DNA from: Prevotellaceae bacterium
Lineage (GTDB): Bacteria; Bacteroidota; Bacteroidia; Bacteroidales; UBA932
DNA: 17,488 nucleotides
NCBI GenBank assembly: GCA_031284065.1
Contig: JAITAP010000273.1
Span: 1 to 17,488 of the forward strand
Direction: 5' to 3'
Shown one piece after another: positions 8,689-15,886 of this stretch; the stretch's first letter is position 1; every line of letters starts with the position of its first letter. The translations under genes and the position numbers were made by a program. The notes under the pieces are model-generated. The model had not been told where the DNA came from. It saw only the letters and a list, made by a program, of their open reading frames with translations, and searched no databases.

Positions 8689-9474
8689 ATGAAGCTATAC
8701 ACAAAGGAAAACCTCATCAAAGAATTCAAAAAAATTGCACGGATGGGTTGGATTGAAAATGCTCGCACTGCCAATGCCGGTGGCGTTGGCAATACGCTGG
8801 AAGATTTATTGGGGATTGAAGAGAATAATTTGCCGATTCCAAATGCTGCGGAATGGGAACTCAAAGCGCAAAGGCTAAACACCGCTTCCTTAACAACACT
8901 TTTTCATATTGAGCCTTCGCCCCGTGCGGTTAAATTTGTTCCACAGGTTTTGCTGTTGAATTATGGCTGGCAACATGCAGAAGCGCTAAAAAAATACCCT
9001 GAAAATGAAATGAGTTTCAGGCAAACAATTCACGGAAATTCAGCAAGCGATAGAGGATTTATAATCAAAATTGACCGTACAAACCGTAAAGTACTGATTT
9101 CTTTTGATTATACAAAAGTTGCCGACGTTCATAAAAATTGGCTAAAGCAAGTCAAGCAAAAAACAGGATTGAGAGAATTGAGCCCACAGCCATATTGGGG
9201 ATTTGATGATTTAGCAAGCACAGCAGGGACTAAACTTTTGAATTGTTTTTATGTGCAGGCAGAAGTCAAAAAGGAGAACGAAAAAGAATTTTACAAGTAC
9301 AGCAAAGTAATGATGCTGCAAAAGTTTAGTTTTGAAGGCTTTTTGCAAGAACTCGAACGTGGAAATATTTTAGTAGATTTTGATGCGAGAACAGGTCACA
9401 ACCATGGAACAAAATTCAGGTTAAGGCAAAATTGTTTTCCCAACCTGTATGAAAAAGTTACTATAGTTTTGTAA
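8689..9474 (+). CDS. Type II restriction endonuclease, MvaI/BcnI family
   Basis: A 261-residue protein with the hallmark N-terminal segment of the MvaI/BcnI endonuclease family: GWIENARTANAGGVGNTLED (21-40) running into LLGIEENNLPIPN, followed by the catalytic-type EWELKAQR (55-62, E57-x-K59). MvaI and BcnI are about 240-residue monomeric enzymes that nick each strand of a short CC-x-GG site in turn; the similar length supports the same fold. A TTG at 8680 in the same frame would overlap the methyltransferase gene. I prefer ATG 8689, one base after its stop. The order methyltransferase then endonuclease, with tight spacing, suits protection before cleavage. There is no controller-protein gene. 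Confidence 0.85.
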   Translation: MKLYTKENLIKEFKKIARMGWIENARTANAGGVGNTLEDLLGIEENNLPIPNAAEWELKAQRLNTASLTTLFHIEPSPRAVKFVPQVLLLNYGWQHAEALKKYPENEMSFRQTIHGNSASDRGFIIKIDRTNRKVLISFDYTKVADVHKNWLKQVKQKTGLRELSPQPYWGFDDLASTAGTKLLNCFYVQAEVKKENEKEFYKYSKVMMLQKFSFEGFLQELERGNILVDFDARTGHNHGTKFRLRQNCFPNLYEKVTIVL

Positions 9475-9539
9475 TTATAGTATTTAAAACGGGCAGATAT
9501 TCTCCACACATCTGCACGACAAGCGCATATCTTCGCTCA
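9464..9539 (+). promoter_or_regulatory. Junction between the two R-M pairs, with promoter box and hairpin
   Basis: TAGTTTTG at 9464-9471 matches the TAnnTTTG box and overlaps the endonuclease stop codon. No TTG lies at the proper distance upstream, so it is a weak promoter candidate for the second pair. A hairpin follows (GCAGAT 9493-9498 with ATCTGC 9510-9515, loop 11 nt), then GCACGACAAGCGCATATC. The hairpin could terminate or stabilise transcript, or mark a join between two originally separate units. Confidence 0.35.
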
Positions 9540-10709
9540 ATGAAAGTAACAGATGTCAACGGCAAAAAATTGAAAAACAGAAAAAACAAAATGGTGAGAA
9601 CAGTAGCTTATAAGGAATGTTTTGCTAAAGAAAAAACAGATGAAAATGTTTTGCCACGTACAGAGACTTGCGATTTTCCAGAAATCGAAAATTCTACGTA
9701 TCCTGTTTTTCACATTGGTGATTCTTTAGCTATACTCAAGGAATTTCCATCGAAAAGTATTGACTTTTGCATGACAAGTCCGCCATATTGGGGGCAACGC
9801 AGCTACGAAAATGGCGGAATAGGTTTGGAGAACAAACCGGAACAGTTTATCGGAAATCTTTTAGAAGTAACAAAAGAAATCCAGCGCGTATTGAAAGACA
9901 GCGGCTCATTTTGGTTTAATATTGGCGATACGTACAAAAACAAGGTGTTGCAGGGTATTCCGTGGCGAATTGCAATAAAAATGATGGACGAACAAGGTTG
10001 GATTTTGCGCAACGATGTGGTTTGGAACAAGCACAAAGGGGCAATGGACAGCGCAGCGGATAAATTAAGAAACATACATGAGATGATTTTCCATTTTGTA
10101 AAAACAACTGATTACTACTACAATGATGAGGCTATTCGGCAAAATCCGCAAACGACGACGGTAAGAAATGGCGCGGTAGTTTCCTCTTCGGGGGTTTGCG
10201 GCATTCGCTACAAAAGGCAAATTGAGCTATCAACCGCACTTTCCAAAGAGGAAAAAGAAAACGCAATGCGGGATTTGCAGCAAGTTCTCAAAAAAGTAGA
10301 AAAGGGTGACATACCTGATTTCAGAATGATAATTCGCAATCAGCAGCGCGCAACGCATTCTGATTCCGAAAAAGTATCCGGGCGGGCAAAAGAGTTGAAA
10401 GAAAAAGGATATTACTTTCTTCTTTACAGCAAAAACGGCGCTTTGCCGACAGATGTTTGGGAAATATTGCCTGAAGATACACAGAACCGCGAAAAACATT
10501 ACGCTGTTTACCCCGAAGATTTATGCAAAATTCCGATTTTGGCAACTTGTCCGCCCGACGGCGTTGCACTTGACCCGTTTTGCGGCTCCGGAACAACCAA
10601 TAAAGTGGCTTACGATTTGCACCGAAAGTCAATAGGCATTGATATTTCGGAAAAGTATATCAATATTGCCAAGCAGCGAGTATCCCAAATGTACTTGAAC
10701 CTGTTGTGA
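9540..10709 (+). CDS. Type II DNA methyltransferase, NotI-type system
   Basis: A 389-residue β-class amino-methyltransferase with catalytic TSPPYW (79-84) and SAM motif LDPFCGSGTT (344-353). SPPYW is characteristic of N4-cytosine methyltransferases, so it probably makes N4-methylcytosine. Between the motifs, about 195-300, lies a large charged target-recognition region (FRMIIRNQQRATHS, KELKEKGYYFLLYSKNGALP). The first 50 residues are an unusually basic leader without recognised function; ATG 9591 (M18) is an alternative start. It is followed after 1 nt (TGA, T, ATG) by the NotI-like endonuclease gene, copying the gene order and spacing of the first pair. It would protect the sites cut by that enzyme. 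AT-rich, like the rest of the island. Confidence 0.87.
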   Translation: MKVTDVNGKKLKNRKNKMVRTVAYKECFAKEKTDENVLPRTETCDFPEIENSTYPVFHIGDSLAILKEFPSKSIDFCMTSPPYWGQRSYENGGIGLENKPEQFIGNLLEVTKEIQRVLKDSGSFWFNIGDTYKNKVLQGIPWRIAIKMMDEQGWILRNDVVWNKHKGAMDSAADKLRNIHEMIFHFVKTTDYYYNDEAIRQNPQTTTVRNGAVVSSSGVCGIRYKRQIELSTALSKEEKENAMRDLQQVLKKVEKGDIPDFRMIIRNQQRATHSDSEKVSGRAKELKEKGYYFLLYSKNGALPTDVWEILPEDTQNREKHYAVYPEDLCKIPILATCPPDGVALDPFCGSGTTNKVAYDLHRKSIGIDISEKYINIAKQRVSQMYLNLL

Positions 10710-10710
10710 T

Positions 10711-11556
10711 ATGAATAATCAAAAAATCATAGAACTCTTTGCCGAAAGCGCTTTGTCTAAAAATGTGAAATGGAATACTTTAATCACAAAACAGTATTGC
10801 CGTTTCGCTGGTAAAAAATGTGTCAAAATCCGAAAAAGCGAGCCGATAATTTCAATAGGTACTTGTACAGTCGCTTACGGAAAAGAAAAAGCAAATATTA
10901 TCATTTGTCCGCACCGGTTGATAGAAAATAATCAGATATTTTTGGATTGTATTCATTTGCTTTCCTTACACGAACCGGGCAATGAATTACATATTGTTCC
11001 CGAAATAGCAATCCCGGGCGGCAGTGTTGACTATCTGCTTGCTTCCGTAAAAAACGGAAAAATTAAGGACTTTGCAGGAATTGAATTGCAAACATTGGAT
11101 ACTACAGGTTCCGTATGGGGCTATCGCCAATCTTTTTTAGAGTCCAAAGGACTAAAACAGCCTGACTATGACAAAACCGCCTCTTTCGGAATGAATTGGA
11201 AAATGACGGCAAAAACGATTTTAGTGCAAATGCATCATAAAATCACAACTTTTGAGAACTTGAACAAACACCTTGTCCTCGTTTTGCAAGACTGTTTGAT
11301 GAGCTATATGGAAAAAGAATTTTCGTTTGAGCATATTTCAAAAATTCCGAAAATTGGAGATCCGTTTCATTTTCACAGCTATCAATTACTTGCAAACAAG
11401 AACAAATACCATTTGTCACTATTTGCGCGGGCAAGTACAGATGCAAACGGCATTTCTCGTTGCTTAGGATTGAAAACCGAAGCAAGTATAGATTTGGAAG
11501 TGATTTTGAAAGCGCTGGAAAGTAAAATTTCGGAGAAAACTTTGTTGAGATTATAG
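10711..11556 (+). CDS. Type II restriction endonuclease, NotI family
   Basis: A 281-residue protein resembling the NotI endonuclease family. Its N-terminal half contains four cysteines, C30, C37, C52 and C66, in YCRFAGKKC, GTCTVAYG and IIICPHRLIE. These could form the Cys4 metal site known in NotI. The nuclease core is GGSVDYLL (D107) followed by FAGIELQT (E125-x-Q127), a PD-(D/E)XK variant with Gln in place of Lys, which I recall for NotI as well. NotI cuts the 8-bp site GCGGCCGC; whether this relative keeps that specificity is unknown. It is the last gene in the island, and its stop lies 20 nt before the right direct repeat. The adjoining methyltransferase is its expected partner. Confidence 0.8.
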   Translation: MNNQKIIELFAESALSKNVKWNTLITKQYCRFAGKKCVKIRKSEPIISIGTCTVAYGKEKANIIICPHRLIENNQIFLDCIHLLSLHEPGNELHIVPEIAIPGGSVDYLLASVKNGKIKDFAGIELQTLDTTGSVWGYRQSFLESKGLKQPDYDKTASFGMNWKMTAKTILVQMHHKITTFENLNKHLVLVLQDCLMSYMEKEFSFEHISKIPKIGDPFHFHSYQLLANKNKYHLSLFARASTDANGISRCLGLKTEASIDLEVILKALESKISEKTLLRL

Positions 11557-11576
11557 ATATGATAAAGTACAAAAAC

Positions 11577-11621
11577 CAAGTGCAGGCTGCTATCTCCCTA
11601 CATCATTGTTTACGCCGAGCG
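11577..11621 (+). repeat. Right 45-bp direct repeat of the R-M island
   Basis: This is a perfect copy of 7676-7720 and is not part of any complete gene here. Read in the frame of the methyltransferase tail it continues CGG GAA TAG (11620-11628), so it probably carries the original gene end, displaced 3.9 kb by the insertion. Confidence 0.95.
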
Positions 11622-11698
11622 GGAATAGTGGGATTATCAGTAGAATGAAAATCACTAAGTAAAAAAAACAGATAATTAATTCTATAAATTTGAGTCTT

Positions 11699-12541
11699 AT
11701 GCTAAAAACAGAAGACATAGCTCACTTATTCAATCAGTTTGAAGGTGTTGCTGCTGAATACAACGGAATTGAATGTTGGAGCGCGCGCGAGTTGCAGCTC
11801 CTGTTTGGCTACACACAGTGGCGTAATTTCTTGAACGCCATGGAAAAAGCAAAGGAAGCTTGTCGCAATGCCGGAGCAAATATTTCAGACCATTTTGCTG
11901 ACGTCAGCAAAATGGTCTCGATAGGCTCAGGCGCTGAAAAAGAGATAGATGATATTCTCCTTACGCGCTATGCCTGCTACCTGATTGCGCAAAATGGCGA
12001 CAGCCGGAAGCCGGAAATTGCATTTGCGCAAACCTATTTTGCTGTCCAAACTCGTCGTTCCGAGCTTATTGAGCAACGATTGCAGGAAGCGGAAAGGGTA
12101 GAGGCGCGGGCTAAGCTGCGCGAAACAGAAAAAATGCTTTCCGGTGTTCTGTATGAGCGTGGCGTGGACGATAAAGGCTTTGCTATTATTCGCTCAAAAG
12201 GCGATAAGGCATTGTTCCGGTTAGATACGGCTCAGCTAAAGCGCAAATTTGGCGTGCCGGAAAACCGGCCGGTAGCAGACTTTTTGCCAACGGTAAGCAT
12301 CAAAGCAAAAGATTTTGCGGCGGCGATGACTACCGAAAATGTCCAAATTAAAAACCTCACGGGCGTTACGGCTATTGAGAAAGAGCACGTTGAAAACAAC
12401 CTCGGCGTACGGAGAATTATGGTTGAGCGCGGACTTGTCCCCGAAGATTTACCCCCTGCCGAAGACGTGAAGAAGGTGGAGAGAAGGTTGAAGTCAGAAA
12501 AGGAAAAAGCTAAGGAATTAGGCTTATATGGTACAATGTGA
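11699..12541 (+). CDS. dinD: DNA-damage-inducible protein D homologue
   Basis: A 280-residue homologue of E. coli DinD, recognised from collinear segments: ECWSARELQLLFGYTQWRNF (25-44), AKEACRNAG, DHFADVSKMVSIGSG (64-78), DILLTRYACYLIAQNGD (85-101), AQTYFAVQTRRSEL, and the C-terminal GVRRIMVERGLVPEDLPPAE. The first part is a Bro-N-like domain. E. coli DinD is SOS-induced and affects RecA filaments in vitro; here no LexA box was looked for successfully and the role is unproven. TTG at 11690 is an in-frame upstream start, but ATG 11699 is preferred. The sequence TAAATTTG (11685-11692) ends 6 nt before the ATG and resembles a promoter box, but it has no partner element. A 32-bp perfect palindrome lies inside the gene. 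It sits directly after the R-M island, so the insertion replaced its upstream region except for 77 bp. Confidence 0.88.
   Translation: MLKTEDIAHLFNQFEGVAAEYNGIECWSARELQLLFGYTQWRNFLNAMEKAKEACRNAGANISDHFADVSKMVSIGSGAEKEIDDILLTRYACYLIAQNGDSRKPEIAFAQTYFAVQTRRSELIEQRLQEAERVEARAKLRETEKMLSGVLYERGVDDKGFAIIRSKGDKALFRLDTAQLKRKFGVPENRPVADFLPTVSIKAKDFAAAMTTENVQIKNLTGVTAIEKEHVENNLGVRRIMVERGLVPEDLPPAEDVKKVERRLKSEKEKAKELGLYGTM
11887..11918. repeat. 32-bp perfect palindrome inside dinD
   Basis: A gap-free palindrome centred between 11902 and 11903 on TGACGTCA, with outer arms AGACCATTTTGC and GCAAAATGGTCT. It spans codons for D64 to V73 of a conserved stretch. It could form a cruciform or bind a dimeric protein. 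Confidence 0.9.
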
Positions 12542-12558
12542 GCAGAAAATTTCTCTAC

Positions 12559-12601
12559 CGACGTTGAGTAACGCTCCTCGTCGATTTTGCTTTGGCGTTA
12601 C
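12559..12601. promoter_or_regulatory. Interleaved inverted repeats upstream of leuA
   Basis: CGACG (12559-12563) pairs with CGTCG (12579-12583), which is followed by ATTTT. GTAACGC (12568-12574) pairs with GCGTTAC (12595-12601). The two stems overlap and cannot both form in one simple fold. They may be the dinD terminator, or a switchable leader structure before leuA. No T-run follows the second stem. Confidence 0.3.
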
Positions 12602-12681
12602 CCATCTGAATGAGGAGACAAAGCGTTGGTGCGGAAAATGATATTGATACTTATCTGAGCAATTTATATTTACATAGTTTT

Positions 12682-14178
12682 ATGAAAGAAAAAGTTTACG
12701 TATTTGATACTACCCTGCGCGACGGCGAGCAAGTGCCCGGATGCCAGCTCAACACCGTCGAAAAGATAGAGGTAGCCCGTATGCTCGAGGCGCTGGGGGT
12801 AGATGTTATTGAGGCGGGGTTTCCGGTGAGCAGCCCGGGCGATTTCAATTCGGTGGTAGAAATATCCAAGGCGGTAACCAACCCCACCATTTGCGCCCTT
12901 ACCCGCGCCGTCGAAAAAGACATTGAGGTAGCTGCCGACGCCCTCAAGCTTGCAAAGCAAGGGCGTATCCATACGGGTATCGGCACTTCCGATTTTCACA
13001 TAAAGTACAAGTTCAATTCAACGCCGGAAGAGATTATAGAGCGCGCTGTTAGGGCTGTGAAGTTTGCCCGTAACTTGGTAGGCGAGGTGGAGTTTTACGC
13101 CGAAGATGCCGGACGAACTGAAAACAAGTACCTTGCCCGCGTGGTGGAGGCTACTATTGACGCCGGCGCTACTATCATCAATATTCCCGATACCACAGGC
13201 TACACGCTGCCGCACGAGTACGGCGCAAAAATCAAGTATCTTACCGAACACGTTTCCAACATCCACAAGGCTGTACTTAGCACGCATTGCCACAATGATT
13301 TGGGAATGGCTACGGCGAATACGCTTTCGGGAATCCTCAACGGGGCGCGGCAGGTGGAGGTAGCCATAAACGGCATTGGCGAGCGCGCCGGAAATACTTC
13401 GCTCGAGGAGGTGGTCATGATACTGAAAAGCCACAAAAAACAGGGCTTGTACACCGGTATCGACAGCAAAAAAATCATGCCCGCCAGCCGCTTGGTTTCC
13501 ACGCTCATGCGTATGCCCGTGCAGCCCAACAAAGCAATTGTGGGGCGCAACGCCTTTGCCCACTCGTCCGGTATTCATCAGGATGGGTTTTTGAAAAAGC
13601 GCGAAACTTACGAAATTATAAACCCAAAGGACGTAGGGCTTAACCAATCGTCCATCATACTCACCGCCCGCAGCGGACGGGCAGCGTTAAAGCATCGCTT
13701 GGAAGAAATGAATATAAAGCTCTCTAAGCCTGAACTTGATGAAATATACCCGCGCTTTCTTGAGCTGGCGGATAAGAAAAAGGAAATCAACGACGAAGAC
13801 TTGCTGGTGCTGGTTGACTGCGACAAAAGTATTGATAAGAGCATACGCCTCATAGGGTTACAGGTGCTTTGCGGGAAAAATCTGCAAGCAAGCGCCACCG
13901 TAAAGCTTTGCTACAAGGGTGAAGAGTTTGTTGAAGTTGGCCTGGGCAACGGGCCTATTGACGCGTCACTTAACGCTATACGCAGCATTGTTAAACAAAA
14001 AATTCACCTCGAAGATTTTGTTATACAGGCAATTACGCGCGGAAGCAACGATATTGGTAAAGTGCACATGTCGGTGGAGTATAAAGGTGTATTATTCTAT
14101 GGATTTGGCGCTAACACCGATATAGTTCAAGCGTCGGTTGAGGCGTTTTTGGATGCCATAGGGAAAGCCTTGAAGTAA
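12682..14178 (+). CDS. leuA: 2-isopropylmalate synthase
   Basis: The first committed enzyme of leucine synthesis: it condenses acetyl-CoA with 2-oxoisovalerate to 2-isopropylmalate in the cytoplasm. From ATG 12682 it is 498 residues. The HMGL-like TIM barrel carries FDTTLRDGEQVPG (8-20) and the metal-binding HCHNDLG (202-208), followed by NGIGERAGN (230-238). GIHQDG (297-302) lies in the linker part. The C-terminal leucine-sensing LeuA dimer domain starts near 390 and contains GNGPIDASLNAI (422-433). The frame stays open upstream to ATG 12610, which would add 24 residues not seen in the family, so the downstream ATG is preferred. It heads the leu cluster; leuC follows after a 298-bp repeat-filled spacer. 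Citramalate synthase is the main alternative, but the leu neighbours decide for leuA. Confidence 0.95.
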   Translation: MKEKVYVFDTTLRDGEQVPGCQLNTVEKIEVARMLEALGVDVIEAGFPVSSPGDFNSVVEISKAVTNPTICALTRAVEKDIEVAADALKLAKQGRIHTGIGTSDFHIKYKFNSTPEEIIERAVRAVKFARNLVGEVEFYAEDAGRTENKYLARVVEATIDAGATIINIPDTTGYTLPHEYGAKIKYLTEHVSNIHKAVLSTHCHNDLGMATANTLSGILNGARQVEVAINGIGERAGNTSLEEVVMILKSHKKQGLYTGIDSKKIMPASRLVSTLMRMPVQPNKAIVGRNAFAHSSGIHQDGFLKKRETYEIINPKDVGLNQSSIILTARSGRAALKHRLEEMNIKLSKPELDEIYPRFLELADKKKEINDEDLLVLVDCDKSIDKSIRLIGLQVLCGKNLQASATVKLCYKGEEFVEVGLGNGPIDASLNAIRSIVKQKIHLEDFVIQAITRGSNDIGKVHMSVEYKGVLFYGFGANTDIVQASVEAFLDAIGKALK

Positions 14179-14476
14179 TACATTACTTCAGTAATAGTTC
14201 TAAATACACTGCATATCATAAAAGCCCCGCAGAGACGGCACTTTATTAACCGCAGGCTTTAGCCTACGGTAGCGGAGAACGGCGCTCTCCTCAAAGTCCC
14301 GCAGGGACGACGCTTTGGGAGCGGATGTCGCCCCTGCGGTATAGAGGAAGGACGCAGGTTTTAAAAAATCGCCGTTTTATAGTATAACAAATTGATTATT
14401 GGGTAAATAAAAACACGACCGAGTTTTAGCCGGTCAATAGCGATTGTATATAAATGTTTTTAAATGCGTTGAATAA
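14179..14476. repeat. leuA-leuC spacer: REP-like palindromes
   Basis: No gene. The spacer holds a degenerate REP-like copy at 14221-14269, a good copy at 14293-14316 (core GTCCCGCAGGGAC), and an inverted partial copy at 14327-14339. At 14374-14394 comes a TTTATAGTATAACAA block, followed by GAGTTTTAGCCGGTCAATAG (14421-14440), which matches the sequence just before leuB. The order resembles the leuD-leuB spacer without its transposase. Confidence 0.8.
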
Positions 14477-15850
14477 ATGAAGCAAACTCTTTTCGATAAA
14501 ATTTGGGAGCGACACATTGTCGAGTCCGTTACCGACGGCCTCGACGTGCTGTACATCGACCGGCAGTTGATTCACGAGGTTACCAGCCCGCAGGCTTTTG
14601 AGGCTATGCGCAGGCGGGGCGTTAAGGTTTTTCGCCCGCAGCAGGTAACCGCAACCCCCGACCACAACACGCCTACGCTCAACCAGCATTTACCCGTCAG
14701 GGAAGAGGCGTCGCGGAAAGCGATTGAAGCGTTGCGTCAAAATTGCAATGATAACGGAATTACTATCTTTGACTTAAATACGGAATACAACGGCGTAGTG
14801 CACATTGTTGGCCCCGAACTTGGACTCACCCAGCCGGGTATGACCATTGTCTGCGGCGACAGCCATACCGCTACGCATGGGGCGTTTGGCTGTATTGCCT
14901 TTGGCATTGGCACAAGCGAAGTGGAAATGGCGTTGGCTACGCAATGCTTACTTCAAAGTAAACCAAAGCAAATGCGTATTACGCTTAATGGAAAACTTCA
15001 GTATGGCGTCAGCGCAAAGGACGCAATTCTCTACCTCATAGCGCGGCTGACGGCGAGCGGCGGCACGGGTTGCTTTATAGAGTACGCGGGCGAGGCGTTT
15101 CGCAGCATGAGCATGGAGGAGCGTATGACCGTTTGCAACATGAGCATCGAAATGGGAGCGCGAGGCGGGCTTATTGCGCCGGACGAAACAACGTTCCGCT
15201 ACGTAAGGGGGCGCATGTACGCTCCTCAAGGGGCGGAGTGGGAGAAAAAGTTGAGCCGTTGGAAAACGCTTTTTACTGATAGCGATGCTTTATTTGATAA
15301 GGAATATACATTTGATGCAAAGGATATTAAACCTTACATTACCTATGGTACAAATCCGGGTATGGGTCTGGGCATTGACGAAGCTATACCGCCGGACGAG
15401 TCAAACATTAAGGCGTTGGAGTACATGGGTTTCAGAGCCGGAGAGAAGCTGTTGGGCAAACCGGTAACCTACGTGTTTATCGGGAGCTGCACCAATGGGC
15501 GGATAGAAGATTTTCGCGCCGCTGCCAAAATTATCAAGGGGCGCAAAAAAGCCGACAACGTTTTTGCCTACCTTGTTCCGGGGTCGAAGTCGGTGGAGCG
15601 ACAGGTACGGGAAGAGGGTTTGGCGGCAATTTTTGAGGAAGCCGGTTTTACCTTTCGGCAACCCGGATGCTCGGCTTGCCTTGCTATGAATGAGGATAAA
15701 GTGCCCGCCGGCGAATACTGCGCTTCAACCTCCAACCGCAACTTTGAGGGACGACAGGGCGCAGGTGCGCGTACGCTGCTGGTGAGCCCGCTCACTGCGG
15801 CAGCGGCGGCCGTTACCGGAAAAATAACCGACCCGAGAGAATTGATGTAG
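14477..15850 (+). CDS. leuC: 3-isopropylmalate dehydratase, large subunit
   Basis: The large subunit of the 4Fe-4S isomerase that converts 2-isopropylmalate to 3-isopropylmalate; it works as a heterodimer with LeuD. It is 457 residues, close to the family norm. The cluster ligands are C338 (FIGSCTNGRIED), C398 and C401 (PGCSACLAMN). Other signatures are TPDHNTPT (60-67), VCGDSHTATHGAFG (125-138) and the substrate-side CASTSNRNFEGRQG (415-428). It starts 298 bp after leuA and ends 36 nt before leuD, so leuC and leuD are cotranslated neighbours, as expected for equal amounts of both subunits. Expression through the REP-filled spacer from leuA is uncertain; no Bacteroidota promoter box was found in the spacer. 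Confidence 0.96.
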   Translation: MKQTLFDKIWERHIVESVTDGLDVLYIDRQLIHEVTSPQAFEAMRRRGVKVFRPQQVTATPDHNTPTLNQHLPVREEASRKAIEALRQNCNDNGITIFDLNTEYNGVVHIVGPELGLTQPGMTIVCGDSHTATHGAFGCIAFGIGTSEVEMALATQCLLQSKPKQMRITLNGKLQYGVSAKDAILYLIARLTASGGTGCFIEYAGEAFRSMSMEERMTVCNMSIEMGARGGLIAPDETTFRYVRGRMYAPQGAEWEKKLSRWKTLFTDSDALFDKEYTFDAKDIKPYITYGTNPGMGLGIDEAIPPDESNIKALEYMGFRAGEKLLGKPVTYVFIGSCTNGRIEDFRAAAKIIKGRKKADNVFAYLVPGSKSVERQVREEGLAAIFEEAGFTFRQPGCSACLAMNEDKVPAGEYCASTSNRNFEGRQGAGARTLLVSPLTAAAAAVTGKITDPRELM

Positions 15851-15886
15851 AAGTTTAAGTAGTAATATGTAACTTATTATAATAAA

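Larger units (their letters stand above)
7676..11621. mobile_element. R-M island bounded by 45-bp direct repeats
   Basis: The 3856 bp between the repeats (7721-11576) carry two methyltransferase-endonuclease pairs and nothing else recognisable. The interior is AT-rich compared with the acyl-CoA synthetase and leu genes on either side. No integrase, transposase or terminal inverted repeats are present. Long direct repeats around Type II systems are known from comparative genomics as insertion with long target duplication; trans-acting integration at a short attachment site is the alternative. Read in frame, the right copy continues with one more codon and a TAG (CGG GAA TAG), whereas the left copy reads CGT TAA. 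The right junction therefore probably preserves the original gene end. Confidence 0.75.

Noticed and set aside
9481..9539. Integron attC site
   Set aside because: No GTTRRRY core or paired R and L boxes could be found, and there is no integrase.
11685..11692. TAAATTTG as a dinD promoter giving a leaderless transcript
   Set aside because: The box matches TAnnTTTG, but no TTG lies about 20 nt upstream (the region is an A-run), so support is too weak.
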